Position numbers and translations under genes: made by a program. This document shows, piece by piece, positions 16,324 through 24,043 of a stretch of DNA of 64,000 bases (positions are counted from its first letter, which is position 1; each line of letters starts with the position of its first letter). The stretch is taken from positions 1 through 64,000 of the IMG/VR virus record IMGVR_UViG_3300010371_000030; one strand, 5' to 3'. The notes below the pieces were generated by a model. The model saw nothing but the letters and a program-made list of their open reading frames with translations. It was not told where the DNA came from and did not search any database. Source of the stretch: a virus.

Positions 16324-17161
16324 GCCTCGCCTTCAGCGCCTCTACATTGGCACGAACGTACTTGACTACATCGATCAGATCTTTGGGCCAGTCGCCGCCC
16401 GACTTGGACATCCAATCCAGGTAGCCGCCATCTTCCAGAACGATGTCGCTCAGCGACTTGCCCTTGTGCTTGCCGACGTTCATCACGGCGTCGGTGCCAT
16501 CCACAGACAGCGTATACCGCTTGTCCTTGGGGAACACAATCGTCGTGGGTGGAAGCGGCGCCGGGGGAGGGCCGAGGGGAACACCTCGGGACACGGCGGC
16601 AGCCTTGATAGCGTCTCGCTTGATCCTTGTGCGATCCTTCGACATAGCGCCGAGATCCACCCCGCCCGGCCGAGGCGAGTCAGGCGAGCGCGACGTGGGC
16701 GGCGGCACTTCCTCGCTGGCCTCGCTGGCGAACAAGGCAGACATCTCTTCATCGGACATCTCGCGCGACGGCAACGAAACCTTGGCAACTGCGACCAGGC
16801 CAATCTTCACAGCCGCGGCCTTGATCCGATTCACAGCCACCGGCACTTGCAGCGACGCTCGTTGCTTCGCCACGTCCACGCTCGGCTTGAATGGATGTGC
16901 GTACTTGACCGCATCTTCCAGCGCGGCGCTCACCTCGGGTCGCACGCTCCAGTCGCGCCCGCAGTAGGTGACGCAGCCTCTTAGGGTATGTTTGTTTGCG
17001 CTGCCCAGTTGCTCCGTTACACCGTCGAGAATGACAGTCATAACGGCGTGTCTGTAGAATGATTCCAGAGAATCGACGGACACGCCCGAAGGCGATTCGG
17101 GCTCGGACACAGATGCCGCTCCGGGCGCGAAGCGGCGGCGCATCTCTTCCAAGGAGGGCAT
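16310..17161 (-). CDS. Protein with EMRRRF N-terminus and C-terminal ExoX-like domain
   Basis: A 283-aa protein. It begins MPSLEEMRRRFAPG, sharing the EMRRRF motif with the protein at 6905-7498. The middle (about 125-205) is a Pro/Ser-rich linker. The last 70 residues contain VGKHKGKSLSDIVLEDGGYL followed by W and basic helices, the pattern of the small domain found at the C-terminus of exonuclease X and related phage proteins. No exonuclease catalytic domain (DEDD) is present, so it is not itself ExoX. It overlaps the polymerase start and may act as a replisome accessory factor. Confidence 0.62.
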   Translation of the reverse strand: MPSLEEMRRRFAPGAASVSEPESPSGVSVDSLESFYRHAVMTVILDGVTEQLGSANKHTLRGCVTYCGRDWSVRPEVSAALEDAVKYAHPFKPSVDVAKQRASLQVPVAVNRIKAAAVKIGLVAVAKVSLPSREMSDEEMSALFASEASEEVPPPTSRSPDSPRPGGVDLGAMSKDRTRIKRDAIKAAAVSRGVPLGPPPAPLPPTTIVFPKDKRYTLSVDGTDAVMNVGKHKGKSLSDIVLEDGGYLDWMSKSGGDWPKDLIDVVKYVRANVEALKARRGRG

Positions 17162-17183
17162 CTGTGTCCGAGCCTCGGTGCTG

Positions 17184-18248
17184 CTACTGGATCACGCGGA
17201 GGCGACGCCCGCTCCACGGGTCACGACCCCAGAACAGCTTCCGCTTGTCGGCGTGCTCGCCCATCGCACGCGCCGTCGCCTGGTTGTCGGCGAGTGTGCG
17301 TTGCTCGGGCGTGGCCTCGTGCGTGTAGTGGAGAGAGCACGGCGGCAGCTTGTCCTCGCCCGTGTAGCGGCGCCTGTTCTCCTCCATGAAACGGCACCCC
17401 ACCCACTCGGTCGGAGGCGTCGCCGTCGTGCCGTCGTACAAGCTCGGCGGGCCCTCCTTGCCCGACAGGCACGGAGGCGTCACCAGCGAGCTGAACACGG
17501 GATCCACCTTCTCCACCAGCTCCGCGATCATCCCCTCGATGATCGGCCCCCAGATGCCGAGCTGAAGAATCCAGCACCCACGCTCGCCCACGATGTGGCG
17601 GAGAGACTGGATGTTGAGGCTCCAGCTCATGCGGTGCTGCATCGCGATGGGGATCAGCTCGCGCGCATCCTCCATCGGGATGCCTTCCGCCACCATCTCG
17701 TTGTAGAGCGCCTCGGTCACCTCCATGTGGTGCGTCCACTTGGAAAGCAGCTCCGCCATCTTGGGGTGCTCCAGAATCGACTGCGGCACCCGATAGGCGT
17801 TGTCGCGCGCGAACGTGCCCATGTCCAAGATACGCGCCGACTGCGACCAGAAGCTGGACGTGGCCCGGTCCGGGATGATGTCGATGACCGTGTCGGCTCC
17901 GGAGCGCTCCGGCGAAGGCGAGACGCCGATGCGATGTCTCACCGCGTGCTCACGCCAGCTGACGCTGATGTTCTCGAACATGAACACGAAGTTGACGTGC
18001 TCGCCGATGGGGATGCCCTGGCGGATGACGGCCAGGAAGAGCTTGCGCACTTCGTCGGGGTGTACTTCGGCCTTGATCTGCTGCGGCGTACGCAGCGGCT
18101 TGTCCGTCTTGGACGCCTCCCAGATGGCGTACACCACCTCCATCGGGTCGCTGGTCCACGACATCAACGTGACCTTGGGCGTCTTGATCACGGGCTCCGG
18201 CTGTTCGTTGCTATCGAACACCACGGGCTTCTTCACTCTATCCGACAT
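17184..18248 (-). CDS. thyX: ThyX-like flavin-dependent thymidylate synthase, divergent
   Basis: A 354-aa protein of the ThyX type, which methylates dUMP using FAD, NADPH and methylene-tetrahydrofolate. The hallmark RHR is at 104-106 (REHAVRHRIGVS), followed by a long helix FWSQSARILDMG. A later NIQSLRHIVGERG matches the conserved nucleotide-binding helix. The usual motif RHRxxSxNExSxRY is not intact: after RHR the sequence reads IGVSPSPERSGAD. The protein is also longer than common ThyX (about 220-270 aa). It ends the cassette of kinase, aminotransferase and oxidoreductase genes. A changed product, such as 5-hydroxymethyl-dUMP, is possible but unproven. Confidence 0.82.
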   Translation of the reverse strand: MSDRVKKPVVFDSNEQPEPVIKTPKVTLMSWTSDPMEVVYAIWEASKTDKPLRTPQQIKAEVHPDEVRKLFLAVIRQGIPIGEHVNFVFMFENISVSWREHAVRHRIGVSPSPERSGADTVIDIIPDRATSSFWSQSARILDMGTFARDNAYRVPQSILEHPKMAELLSKWTHHMEVTEALYNEMVAEGIPMEDARELIPIAMQHRMSWSLNIQSLRHIVGERGCWILQLGIWGPIIEGMIAELVEKVDPVFSSLVTPPCLSGKEGPPSLYDGTTATPPTEWVGCRFMEENRRRYTGEDKLPPCSLHYTHEATPEQRTLADNQATARAMGEHADKRKLFWGRDPWSGRRLRVIQ

Positions 18249-18267
18249 GGCTGATCTCCTTGCTCTG

Positions 18268-19416
18268 CTACTGTCCGACGGCTGCGAGCGCTTCCCGCAG
18301 TCGCTTCAACCCCTCTTCCAGTTCGTCAGGACTGATGTTGAGGGGAGGAGTGATCTTGATGACGCCGACACCGCGCCGGAAGGCGCCGATGATCAGGCCT
18401 CTCTTCATGGCTTCGTTGGCCACATCGAAGATGCTTACATCGCAGTCGAAAGCGACCATGGCGCCGACGCGACGAATGGCGCCCACGTGCGGCATGCCCT
18501 CGATTCCCTTGGCGATGATCTGGCCCACGGTCTCCGGAACGCCTCGGTGGAGGTCCAGCCAATCCATCATCCCATCGATGGCGAGCATTCCGAGTCCGGA
18601 GCCACCGAACGTGGAGAAGTGGGTGCCAGGAGTGAATGCCTGGCTGTACGGCATCTCGGCCACGACCGCGGCCACCGGGAAGCCCATGCCCAGCCCCTTG
18701 GCGAACACGGAGATGTTCGGCCGGAAGTCGCCCCGGAACCTGTCAGCGTAGCTCATCGTGCCGGAGCGCCCCGCACCCGTCTGAACCTCGTCCCAGATCA
18801 CGGGCGCTCCGAGAGCGAAGGCACGACGGTGAACGGAGCGGAGCCACTGCTGATCATACGGGCGAACGTCGTTGGAGCACGCGACCGGCGACAGGAGCAC
18901 GGCGGCGCAATCTTCCCCGATGCCCCTGGGCTCGGTGAAGCGCTGGAATCCCTCCGGCAGCGGGCCATAGCCGTCCGTGTGATACGACGGGCAATCGCCG
19001 CTCGCCATCGAGGCGTACGTGCGCCCGTGATACGCCCCGGCGACCGTGTAGATGGTCGTACGCGCGTTCTGCTTGTCGATGTCCCATTGCCATCGTCGGG
19101 CGAGCTTGATCGCAGTCTCGATGCCTTCTGTCCCCGACGTACAGAAGAACACGTGGTCCATCTCCAACTTGGAGCAGAGGCGCGCCGCCAGCTTCTCCCG
19201 GAACGGCCAGTTGAAGATACACGGCACGTGGAACGGAACACTCACAGTTCCAGTCGCCGCACGATTGAGCATCTGCGAGTGCTCTGTCGAGTTGTATCCC
19301 AGCGATGCCGCTCCGCTATCGGCAAAGAAGTCGATGAACGCGCGACCATCCTGCGCATACAGAGTAGCGCCGCTGGCGTCCACGAAGGGAACGTCACGAA
19401 CGGTCACTGTGGACAT
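18268..19416 (-). CDS. Class-III PLP-dependent aminotransferase, copy 1
   Basis: A 382-aa fold-type I enzyme of the ornithine/GABA aminotransferase class. The phosphate-binding SGTEG is at 94-98, the Asp that holds the pyridine nitrogen is D209 (IWDEVQTG), and the Schiff-base Lys is K240 (FAKGLGMG). The downstream THFSTFGG loop is also typical. All catalytic residues appear present. Start and upstream stop overlap as TGATG at 19414-19418. It is clearly a paralogue of the gene at 19957-21093 (common DFF.D.G.AS.GYNSTE), with the kinase gene between them. The amine acceptor is unknown; it could be a nucleotide sugar, nucleotide or DNA-modification intermediate. Confidence 0.9.
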   Translation of the reverse strand: MSTVTVRDVPFVDASGATLYAQDGRAFIDFFADSGAASLGYNSTEHSQMLNRAATGTVSVPFHVPCIFNWPFREKLAARLCSKLEMDHVFFCTSGTEGIETAIKLARRWQWDIDKQNARTTIYTVAGAYHGRTYASMASGDCPSYHTDGYGPLPEGFQRFTEPRGIGEDCAAVLLSPVACSNDVRPYDQQWLRSVHRRAFALGAPVIWDEVQTGAGRSGTMSYADRFRGDFRPNISVFAKGLGMGFPVAAVVAEMPYSQAFTPGTHFSTFGGSGLGMLAIDGMMDWLDLHRGVPETVGQIIAKGIEGMPHVGAIRRVGAMVAFDCDVSIFDVANEAMKRGLIIGAFRRGVGVIKITPPLNISPDELEEGLKRLREALAAVGQ

Positions 19417-19973
19417 CAGATGCATTTCCAGATCTCCTGGTTGGCTCGCTTCAAGACGTCGGCCGGGGCGAGCGCTCCGGTGGGGATACGGCAAGGCATC
19501 CCAAACAGATGGTAGGACCAGTGTAGAATAGCATCCTGTAGCTGGTCATGACGAACGCGCATCATTCGACGCTCCGGGGCGAGCCTCGCGCTGGCGGTCT
19601 CGTGACTCACGGTCAGCACGATAGGAACGATGGTTACGCCCTCCAGTAGGCGCAACCAAACGCGGCACATGTCCGCTCCGATGCTCGGCGGGGTGCCGGC
19701 GTATGCCAGCCCCGACGGCAGCGAGCGGTCCAGGATGAACGACTGCCGCGCTGACAGCGCGCTGACAGCATCCGCGATGAACAGGTCCTCTACTGGCGAG
19801 TTGAAGGGCACGCGCAGACGCCGCAGAAGCTCATCGCCGCTGCCATTGTTCCCCCAGTGGCCCTTCCTGAAGGCTTGGAACGGCTTGAGCTCCACCAAGT
19901 CGTGTTGTTCCTTGAGGGCAGTGACCAGCGTGGACTTGCCGCCGCCGTTGACACCTTCAACGACCACGAGCAC
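19416..19973 (-). CDS. P-loop nucleotide kinase (thymidylate-kinase-like)
   Basis: A 185-aa kinase with a Walker A loop GVNGGGKST at 7-15 directly after the first strand, DRSLPSG in the middle (the DR dyad of deoxynucleoside-monophosphate kinases), and an Arg-rich lid region (SARLAPERRMMRVRH). These features fit dTMP kinase relatives, including the phage 5-hydroxymethyl-uracil DNA kinases. The start is GTG at 19973, inside the end of the upstream aminotransferase; the stop overlaps the next aminotransferase start. Whether it acts on dNMP or on modified DNA cannot be decided from the sequence. Confidence 0.82.
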   Translation of the reverse strand: MLVVVEGVNGGGKSTLVTALKEQHDLVELKPFQAFRKGHWGNNGSGDELLRRLRVPFNSPVEDLFIADAVSALSARQSFILDRSLPSGLAYAGTPPSIGADMCRVWLRLLEGVTIVPIVLTVSHETASARLAPERRMMRVRHDQLQDAILHWSYHLFGMPCRIPTGALAPADVLKRANQEIWKCI

Positions 19974-21093
19974 CGGACATCTCCCTGGCTGCTTCGTTCA
20001 TGATCGCCAACCCGTGCTCCAGCTCCGCGCGAACGATGTTGAGAGGCGGGGCAATCTTGACCGGGTTGGGCCGCCACGCTCCGAGGATGAGACCACGCTC
20101 GCCACAGAGCCGGGCGAACGATCGCGCGTCTCCTCGGATGTCGAAGGCGATCATCAGGCCAACGCCACGGACCGCCCGAACCCAGGAGCTGCGCTCCAGA
20201 TGCTCACGAAGCCATTCGCCATTCTCGTGAATGCTCTTCAGCAGCGACGGCGTGAGAGCATCGATCATGGCGTTGATGAACACCATCTGAATAGGATTGC
20301 CTCCGAACGTGGAGAAGTGCGTACCAGGGGTGAACGTGTCCGCCAACTTCTCGTTGGCGAGCGTCGCGCCGACAGGGATGCCCATGCCCAGCCCCTTGGC
20401 CAAGCATACGATGTCAGGACGCGGGCGCAGGTGGTTCCATGCTCCGGCGCGACCAGACCCGCTCTGGACCTCATCGAAGATGAGCACGATATCGTTGGCG
20501 TCTGCGTACGTTCGGAGCGCCTTCAGGAAGGCACGGCTGAGCACTCGGACGTCGTGGTGGCCGAACACAGGCGCCAGGAGGATGGCCGCGGCGTCGCGCG
20601 GAATCTCCTCCAGCTCGTTGAACTTGTAGAAGCCCTCCGGCATCGGGCCGAAGCCGTCCGTGTGGTATGGCGGCCCATCGCCCGCTGCGACCGTTGCCAG
20701 CGAACGTCCGTGGAAACCTCCCGCCATGGCGTAGATGTCCGACCGTCCGGTGCCGCGCTTGTGGTGCCATAGACGAGCGAGCTTGATAGCGGCCTCCACG
20801 GACTCCGCGCCGCTGCTACTGAAGAACACCTTGGACATGCCTGTCGTCGCGCAGAGACGACGGGCCGCCAAGTCGCGCTCCGGAAACGGGCAGATGTTCG
20901 GCACATGGACCGGGATGCCTTCCCTCACGATACGCACCATGGCCGCCGTGGCTTCCGTCGAGTTGTACCCCATCGAAGCGGTGCCCGTGTCGGTGAAGAA
21001 GTCCAGATGCTTCCGTCCACCATCGTCGATCAGGTATGGCCCTTCGCCGCCCACGAACAGATTCGGCTTGTATTCGACCGTCGACATCAGCAT
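19957..21093 (-). CDS. Class-III PLP-dependent aminotransferase, copy 2
   Basis: A 378-aa paralogue of the gene at 18268-19416. The PLP phosphate loop SSGAES is at about 93-98, the pyridine-nitrogen Asp is D207 (IFDEVQSG), and the Schiff-base Lys is K233 (LAKGLGMG). The THFSTFGGNP loop is conserved. The N-terminal parts of the two copies align well (MSTVE..., then DFFTDTGTASMGYNSTE), while the C-terminal halves differ more. This suggests an old duplication followed by specialisation. It begins just after the HAD-fusion gene, and its last codons overlap the kinase start. Confidence 0.9.
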   Translation of the reverse strand: MLMSTVEYKPNLFVGGEGPYLIDDGGRKHLDFFTDTGTASMGYNSTEATAAMVRIVREGIPVHVPNICPFPERDLAARRLCATTGMSKVFFSSSGAESVEAAIKLARLWHHKRGTGRSDIYAMAGGFHGRSLATVAAGDGPPYHTDGFGPMPEGFYKFNELEEIPRDAAAILLAPVFGHHDVRVLSRAFLKALRTYADANDIVLIFDEVQSGSGRAGAWNHLRPRPDIVCLAKGLGMGIPVGATLANEKLADTFTPGTHFSTFGGNPIQMVFINAMIDALTPSLLKSIHENGEWLREHLERSSWVRAVRGVGLMIAFDIRGDARSFARLCGERGLILGAWRPNPVKIAPPLNIVRAELEHGLAIMNEAAREMSGARGR

Positions 21094-21096
21094 GGT

Positions 21097-21993
21097 TTAG
21101 ATCCCCAACCAGGCCAGAACGGCCTGCCAGTCGTTGACGCGAGTGATGTTGGCTTGTTCGGGCATATCTCGATTGCGAGGAGTGTCGAACAGGAGTACAG
21201 GCACCCCGATGGCAGCCAAGGCAGTGGCGTTACGCGTGTGGTCCTCCACGAACGCCCGCGGCCAAGCGGGTTGGATATGGTGATAAACCGCCTCGCACTT
21301 GTCCTTATTGAAGAGCAGCAGATCGTAGGGCACATCGTGGCGCGTCAGCCAATCCATCGTATCGCCCTGAAGACGACGATACTGCCACTGGGGTCGCGCC
21401 GTGACGACCGCGATGGTGTACCCGTGCGCCTTGACCTTCCGGAGCGCTTCCGGCGCGCCTCGGACAGGAGGGCACCGGAGGAAGCCGCCCGATCTGTTCC
21501 ACTCGTCTTTGAACGCTTCCTCGTTGGCCTGGATCGCAGCCGGAGTGGCACCGTCGATGGCTTCCAGCAGGGCGCGCCATTCGCTAATGTCCACCACGAC
21601 GTCATCGAGATCCACGCACAGAAGCTTGGTAGTCGCTTCCAGACTCGTGCGCTCCGCCTCGGCTCGCGCCGTCGTGATCGCGGTCTTGCGACGGAACGCG
21701 TCCATCAGTTGTTCGGCGGTGATGCCGTTCAACTGTGCCCAAGCCAGAGCGCACTTGAATACATCGGCAACATCTTCCGCCGCGTCCATCTGAACGACGG
21801 CCGGCATACGCAGGAGGTGTCGCTTGTAGCCCGGAACGTGTCGCCCCAGGTCGGTGACTTCCTCGTGTGCTTGGGCCACTAGCTCGGTGGCGACGGTTCG
21901 CCGTTCGGCATCATTCAGCCCGGCCGGATCCAGCCCCAGTGCTTCCTGCTGCTCGCGTTGAAGCGTGTACATCTCTGACAGGCGATCACGCAT
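21097..21993 (-). CDS. All-alpha NTP pyrophosphatase fused to HAD-family phosphatase
   Basis: A 298-aa two-domain protein. The start at 21993 overlaps the FAD gene stop by 8 nt. Residues 1-110 are helical with the acidic pattern of MazG/dimeric-dUTPase proteins (HEEVTDLG at 43-50, AEDVADVF at 72-79). Residues 120-298 are a HAD hydrolase: DLDD at 128-131 as motif I, VVTARP as motif II, a Lys in FNKDKCE, and VEDHTRN as the acidic motif IV. Together they could turn a dNTP into dNMP and then a nucleoside. In phages with modified thymine such pairs remove dTTP or dUTP, which fits the cassette. Substrate is inferred. Confidence 0.78.
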   Translation of the reverse strand: MRDRLSEMYTLQREQQEALGLDPAGLNDAERRTVATELVAQAHEEVTDLGRHVPGYKRHLLRMPAVVQMDAAEDVADVFKCALAWAQLNGITAEQLMDAFRRKTAITTARAEAERTSLEATTKLLCVDLDDVVVDISEWRALLEAIDGATPAAIQANEEAFKDEWNRSGGFLRCPPVRGAPEALRKVKAHGYTIAVVTARPQWQYRRLQGDTMDWLTRHDVPYDLLLFNKDKCEAVYHHIQPAWPRAFVEDHTRNATALAAIGVPVLLFDTPRNRDMPEQANITRVNDWQAVLAWLGI

Positions 21994-23029
21994 AACGTTG
22001 CCAACCCCACTCGGAGCACATCGCGTACGCTCGCTCCAGAACGACATCCGCCGTTGCCCTTGGATCCCACTGCGCGAACCGACCGAGCGGCTGGATGTGC
22101 GCCGGCCAGGCGGGCTCTCTCTCCAGAGGCAGCAGATGCCCATTCAGCCCCTTGGCCACACGTCGGATGGCCCATCCGTTCGGGAACAGGAAGTTGAGAT
22201 CGCTAGTGAGACCGACGGTGATCCGCTCGTCGCCCTCGGGCCACGCTCCGTTGAACTCACACGCATACCCATCCTCAAACGGATAGATGCGGTGGATGAG
22301 CCCGTCCGGTGTATATGGCGTGTAGATGTAGTCCCACTGGCTGTACGGATCCTTGAGGGCGCCTGGAACCTTCTCACCGCCGCCAGCCACGATCTTGTGC
22401 GGCTCGATGTACACCACGTTGAGACGGATTGCGAGCGCATCCGGGAGCCGGAAGAACATCGCCCGCTGCGCCGCCCAGAGCGGCGCCGTCCAGATCAGGT
22501 AATCATATGGATACACCGCTCCAGAAGTGGCGGTGATCTCGGCGGGCTCCACCTTCGCCACGGCATCTCGCTGTACGAAGGCCTGCCGTTGTAGACGCTC
22601 CACGACGTCCGAAGCATCGCACCGGAGGGCGAGCCGAGCGCCCGTGGCTTCAGGATCGTTCATGGACTTGCCGCTGAACGACGGATCAGGCTCGGTCTGC
22701 CGTGTCTTCCTGTAGTGGTCTTGCTGGATGCGCTTGGCCGCTTCCGTTGGCATCCCGCGGAGCACATCCGGATACGCCTCCACCTTCCCCCGGAGATGGA
22801 TGCCGCCCATCACCGTGTACTGGGTGAATACACCGCCGATGTCGATGATCATCGACTTCATCTCATCGGACGCGTGGAGGTAGCGCAGACCGCCCGAGAG
22901 CCATTCGCCGCCGACGCGCCCTGGCTCCAGGACGATGGGCGACGTATGTTTGTGCTGCTTCGCCACGTAGTTGGCGATCAACCCCGCTACGCCAGCACCG
23001 ATGATGACCACTCTCATCTTGTCAGCCAC
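21986..23029 (-). CDS. FAD-dependent oxidoreductase (Rossmann-type)
   Basis: A 347-aa protein beginning with a dinucleotide-binding strand RVVIIGAGVAGLIANY (GxGxxG at about 11-16) and a downstream IVLEPGRVGG segment, as in amine oxidases, UDP-galactopyranose mutase and related FAD enzymes. A second FAD-contact region may lie around YDYLIWTAPLWA. I chose GTG at 23029 because GGAGG lies 5 nt upstream; the ATG at 23017 is an alternative. It is the first gene of the nucleotide cassette after the hairpin at 23051-23115. The substrate is unknown; oxidation of an amine or amino acid would suit the adjacent aminotransferases. Confidence 0.8.
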   Translation of the reverse strand: MADKMRVVIIGAGVAGLIANYVAKQHKHTSPIVLEPGRVGGEWLSGGLRYLHASDEMKSMIIDIGGVFTQYTVMGGIHLRGKVEAYPDVLRGMPTEAAKRIQQDHYRKTRQTEPDPSFSGKSMNDPEATGARLALRCDASDVVERLQRQAFVQRDAVAKVEPAEITATSGAVYPYDYLIWTAPLWAAQRAMFFRLPDALAIRLNVVYIEPHKIVAGGGEKVPGALKDPYSQWDYIYTPYTPDGLIHRIYPFEDGYACEFNGAWPEGDERITVGLTSDLNFLFPNGWAIRRVAKGLNGHLLPLEREPAWPAHIQPLGRFAQWDPRATADVVLERAYAMCSEWGWQRYA

Positions 23030-23050
23030 GTTCGCCTCCACGAGAAAAGC

Positions 23051-23115
23051 GGAAGGGCCCAACACGCTCCGCGGAGAGATCAGCCAGATCACGCGGCGGC
23101 ACGTTGGGCCCTTCC
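23051..23115 (-). terminator. Long inverted repeat before the nucleotide cassette (possible terminator)
   Basis: A perfect 13-bp inverted repeat (GGAAGGGCCCAAC at 23051-23063 and its complement at 23103-23115) encloses 39 nt. Read leftwards the second arm is followed by GCTTTTCTCG, a weak U-tract. It lies in the gap between the hypothetical gene at 23123 and the FAD gene. It may be a terminator or attenuator that sets the cassette apart, or an mRNA-processing hairpin. The few bases left before the FAD start hold no clear promoter. Confidence 0.55.
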
Positions 23116-23122
23116 TCCACGG

Positions 23123-24043
23123 TCACTCCAGGTGACGGCCGTTTGCGACCGTGGACAAGTCGAGAATACCTGCTCTCACGGCGCGGTCTAGCGCCTCAGC
23201 CACGAGAGCTGCCCCGCCTTTGTCAAGGCGGTGGAATCGAACCTTGAACGCTCCGTCCCTGCCCGTGTAGTCTTCCGGACTCAAACGAGCCCTGTTCTGG
23301 AGGGAGAACATGCCGATGAATGATTTGTAGTCACAGGCGACACGCACCTCCAGCACGCCGTTGTTCGGACGGAAGTACATGGAAGTGACTGCCATACGTC
23401 CACCGTCGTCTGTCTTCATGTACAGTGAGCAGTATCCGCTCCGTGCGCGACGGTCGACCATGAAGAACTGCCCCGGCTCCGCCTCGCCCTGGCTCGTGGC
23501 CATGGTCCGGGCGAGGCGCGACAGGACGTTCTGCTGGTAGTGGTCGCCAATCTCCTCCACGATTCGGCGACCTTCGACGTTGGGCACGAGCTTGCCACGG
23601 GAAGCGCCCGGCTTCTTCACGACGAGCGGAGCCTTGCTCACGACCGACTTGACAGCAGAGCTGACAACGGCGGTGGCAGGACGGATGCCGCCTTGCGTTA
23701 CCAGCGGGGCGTGCGCCGCTACACCGTCCTTGATCTTGCAGCGAGCGATCGTGGTCGACACGGCTTTCTGTAGCTCGTCATCATCGCCAGCGGCGATAGC
23801 GTACGACGACACATGCCCGTCGGCGCCTCGGGCTCGCACAATCTGGATGAGCTGCGACCGCTCCAGCCGGTTGGAACGTCCGTAGATGCCGGTGGCGACG
23901 CATCGGTCACGATACACGCATGGCATCCGGTCCGCCTCCGTCTCGCCGGAGGGGGCGCCGTCGCACTGCTCATCGCCTCGGTGGTACGTGGCGACGCACA
24001 GCGGCATCAGCGTCTTGTTCCCCTTGTACGGTTGCTCACCCAT
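23123..24043 (-). CDS. Hypothetical protein, 306 aa
   Basis: The start at 24043 (MGEQPYKGNK) overlaps the sigma-factor stop by 8 nt; the longer frame is a shadow of that gene. The N-terminal 50 residues contain four or five Cys (PLCVATYH, EQCDG, PCVYRDRC), consistent with a metal-binding module. A Lys/Val-rich linker (about 130-165) separates this from a C-terminal domain of about 140 residues with alternating strands (GQFFMVDRRARSGYCSLYMK). I recognise no family. Its position directly after a sigma-like gene might point to a transcription-linked role, but that is speculation. Confidence 0.7.
   Translation of the reverse strand: MGEQPYKGNKTLMPLCVATYHRGDEQCDGAPSGETEADRMPCVYRDRCVATGIYGRSNRLERSQLIQIVRARGADGHVSSYAIAAGDDDELQKAVSTTIARCKIKDGVAAHAPLVTQGGIRPATAVVSSAVKSVVSKAPLVVKKPGASRGKLVPNVEGRRIVEEIGDHYQQNVLSRLARTMATSQGEAEPGQFFMVDRRARSGYCSLYMKTDDGGRMAVTSMYFRPNNGVLEVRVACDYKSFIGMFSLQNRARLSPEDYTGRDGAFKVRFHRLDKGGAALVAEALDRAVRAGILDLSTVANGRHLE

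Noticed and set aside
16310-17161. Exonuclease X itself
   Set aside because: Only the small C-terminal ExoX-associated domain is seen. No DEDD catalytic motifs are present in the N-terminal part.
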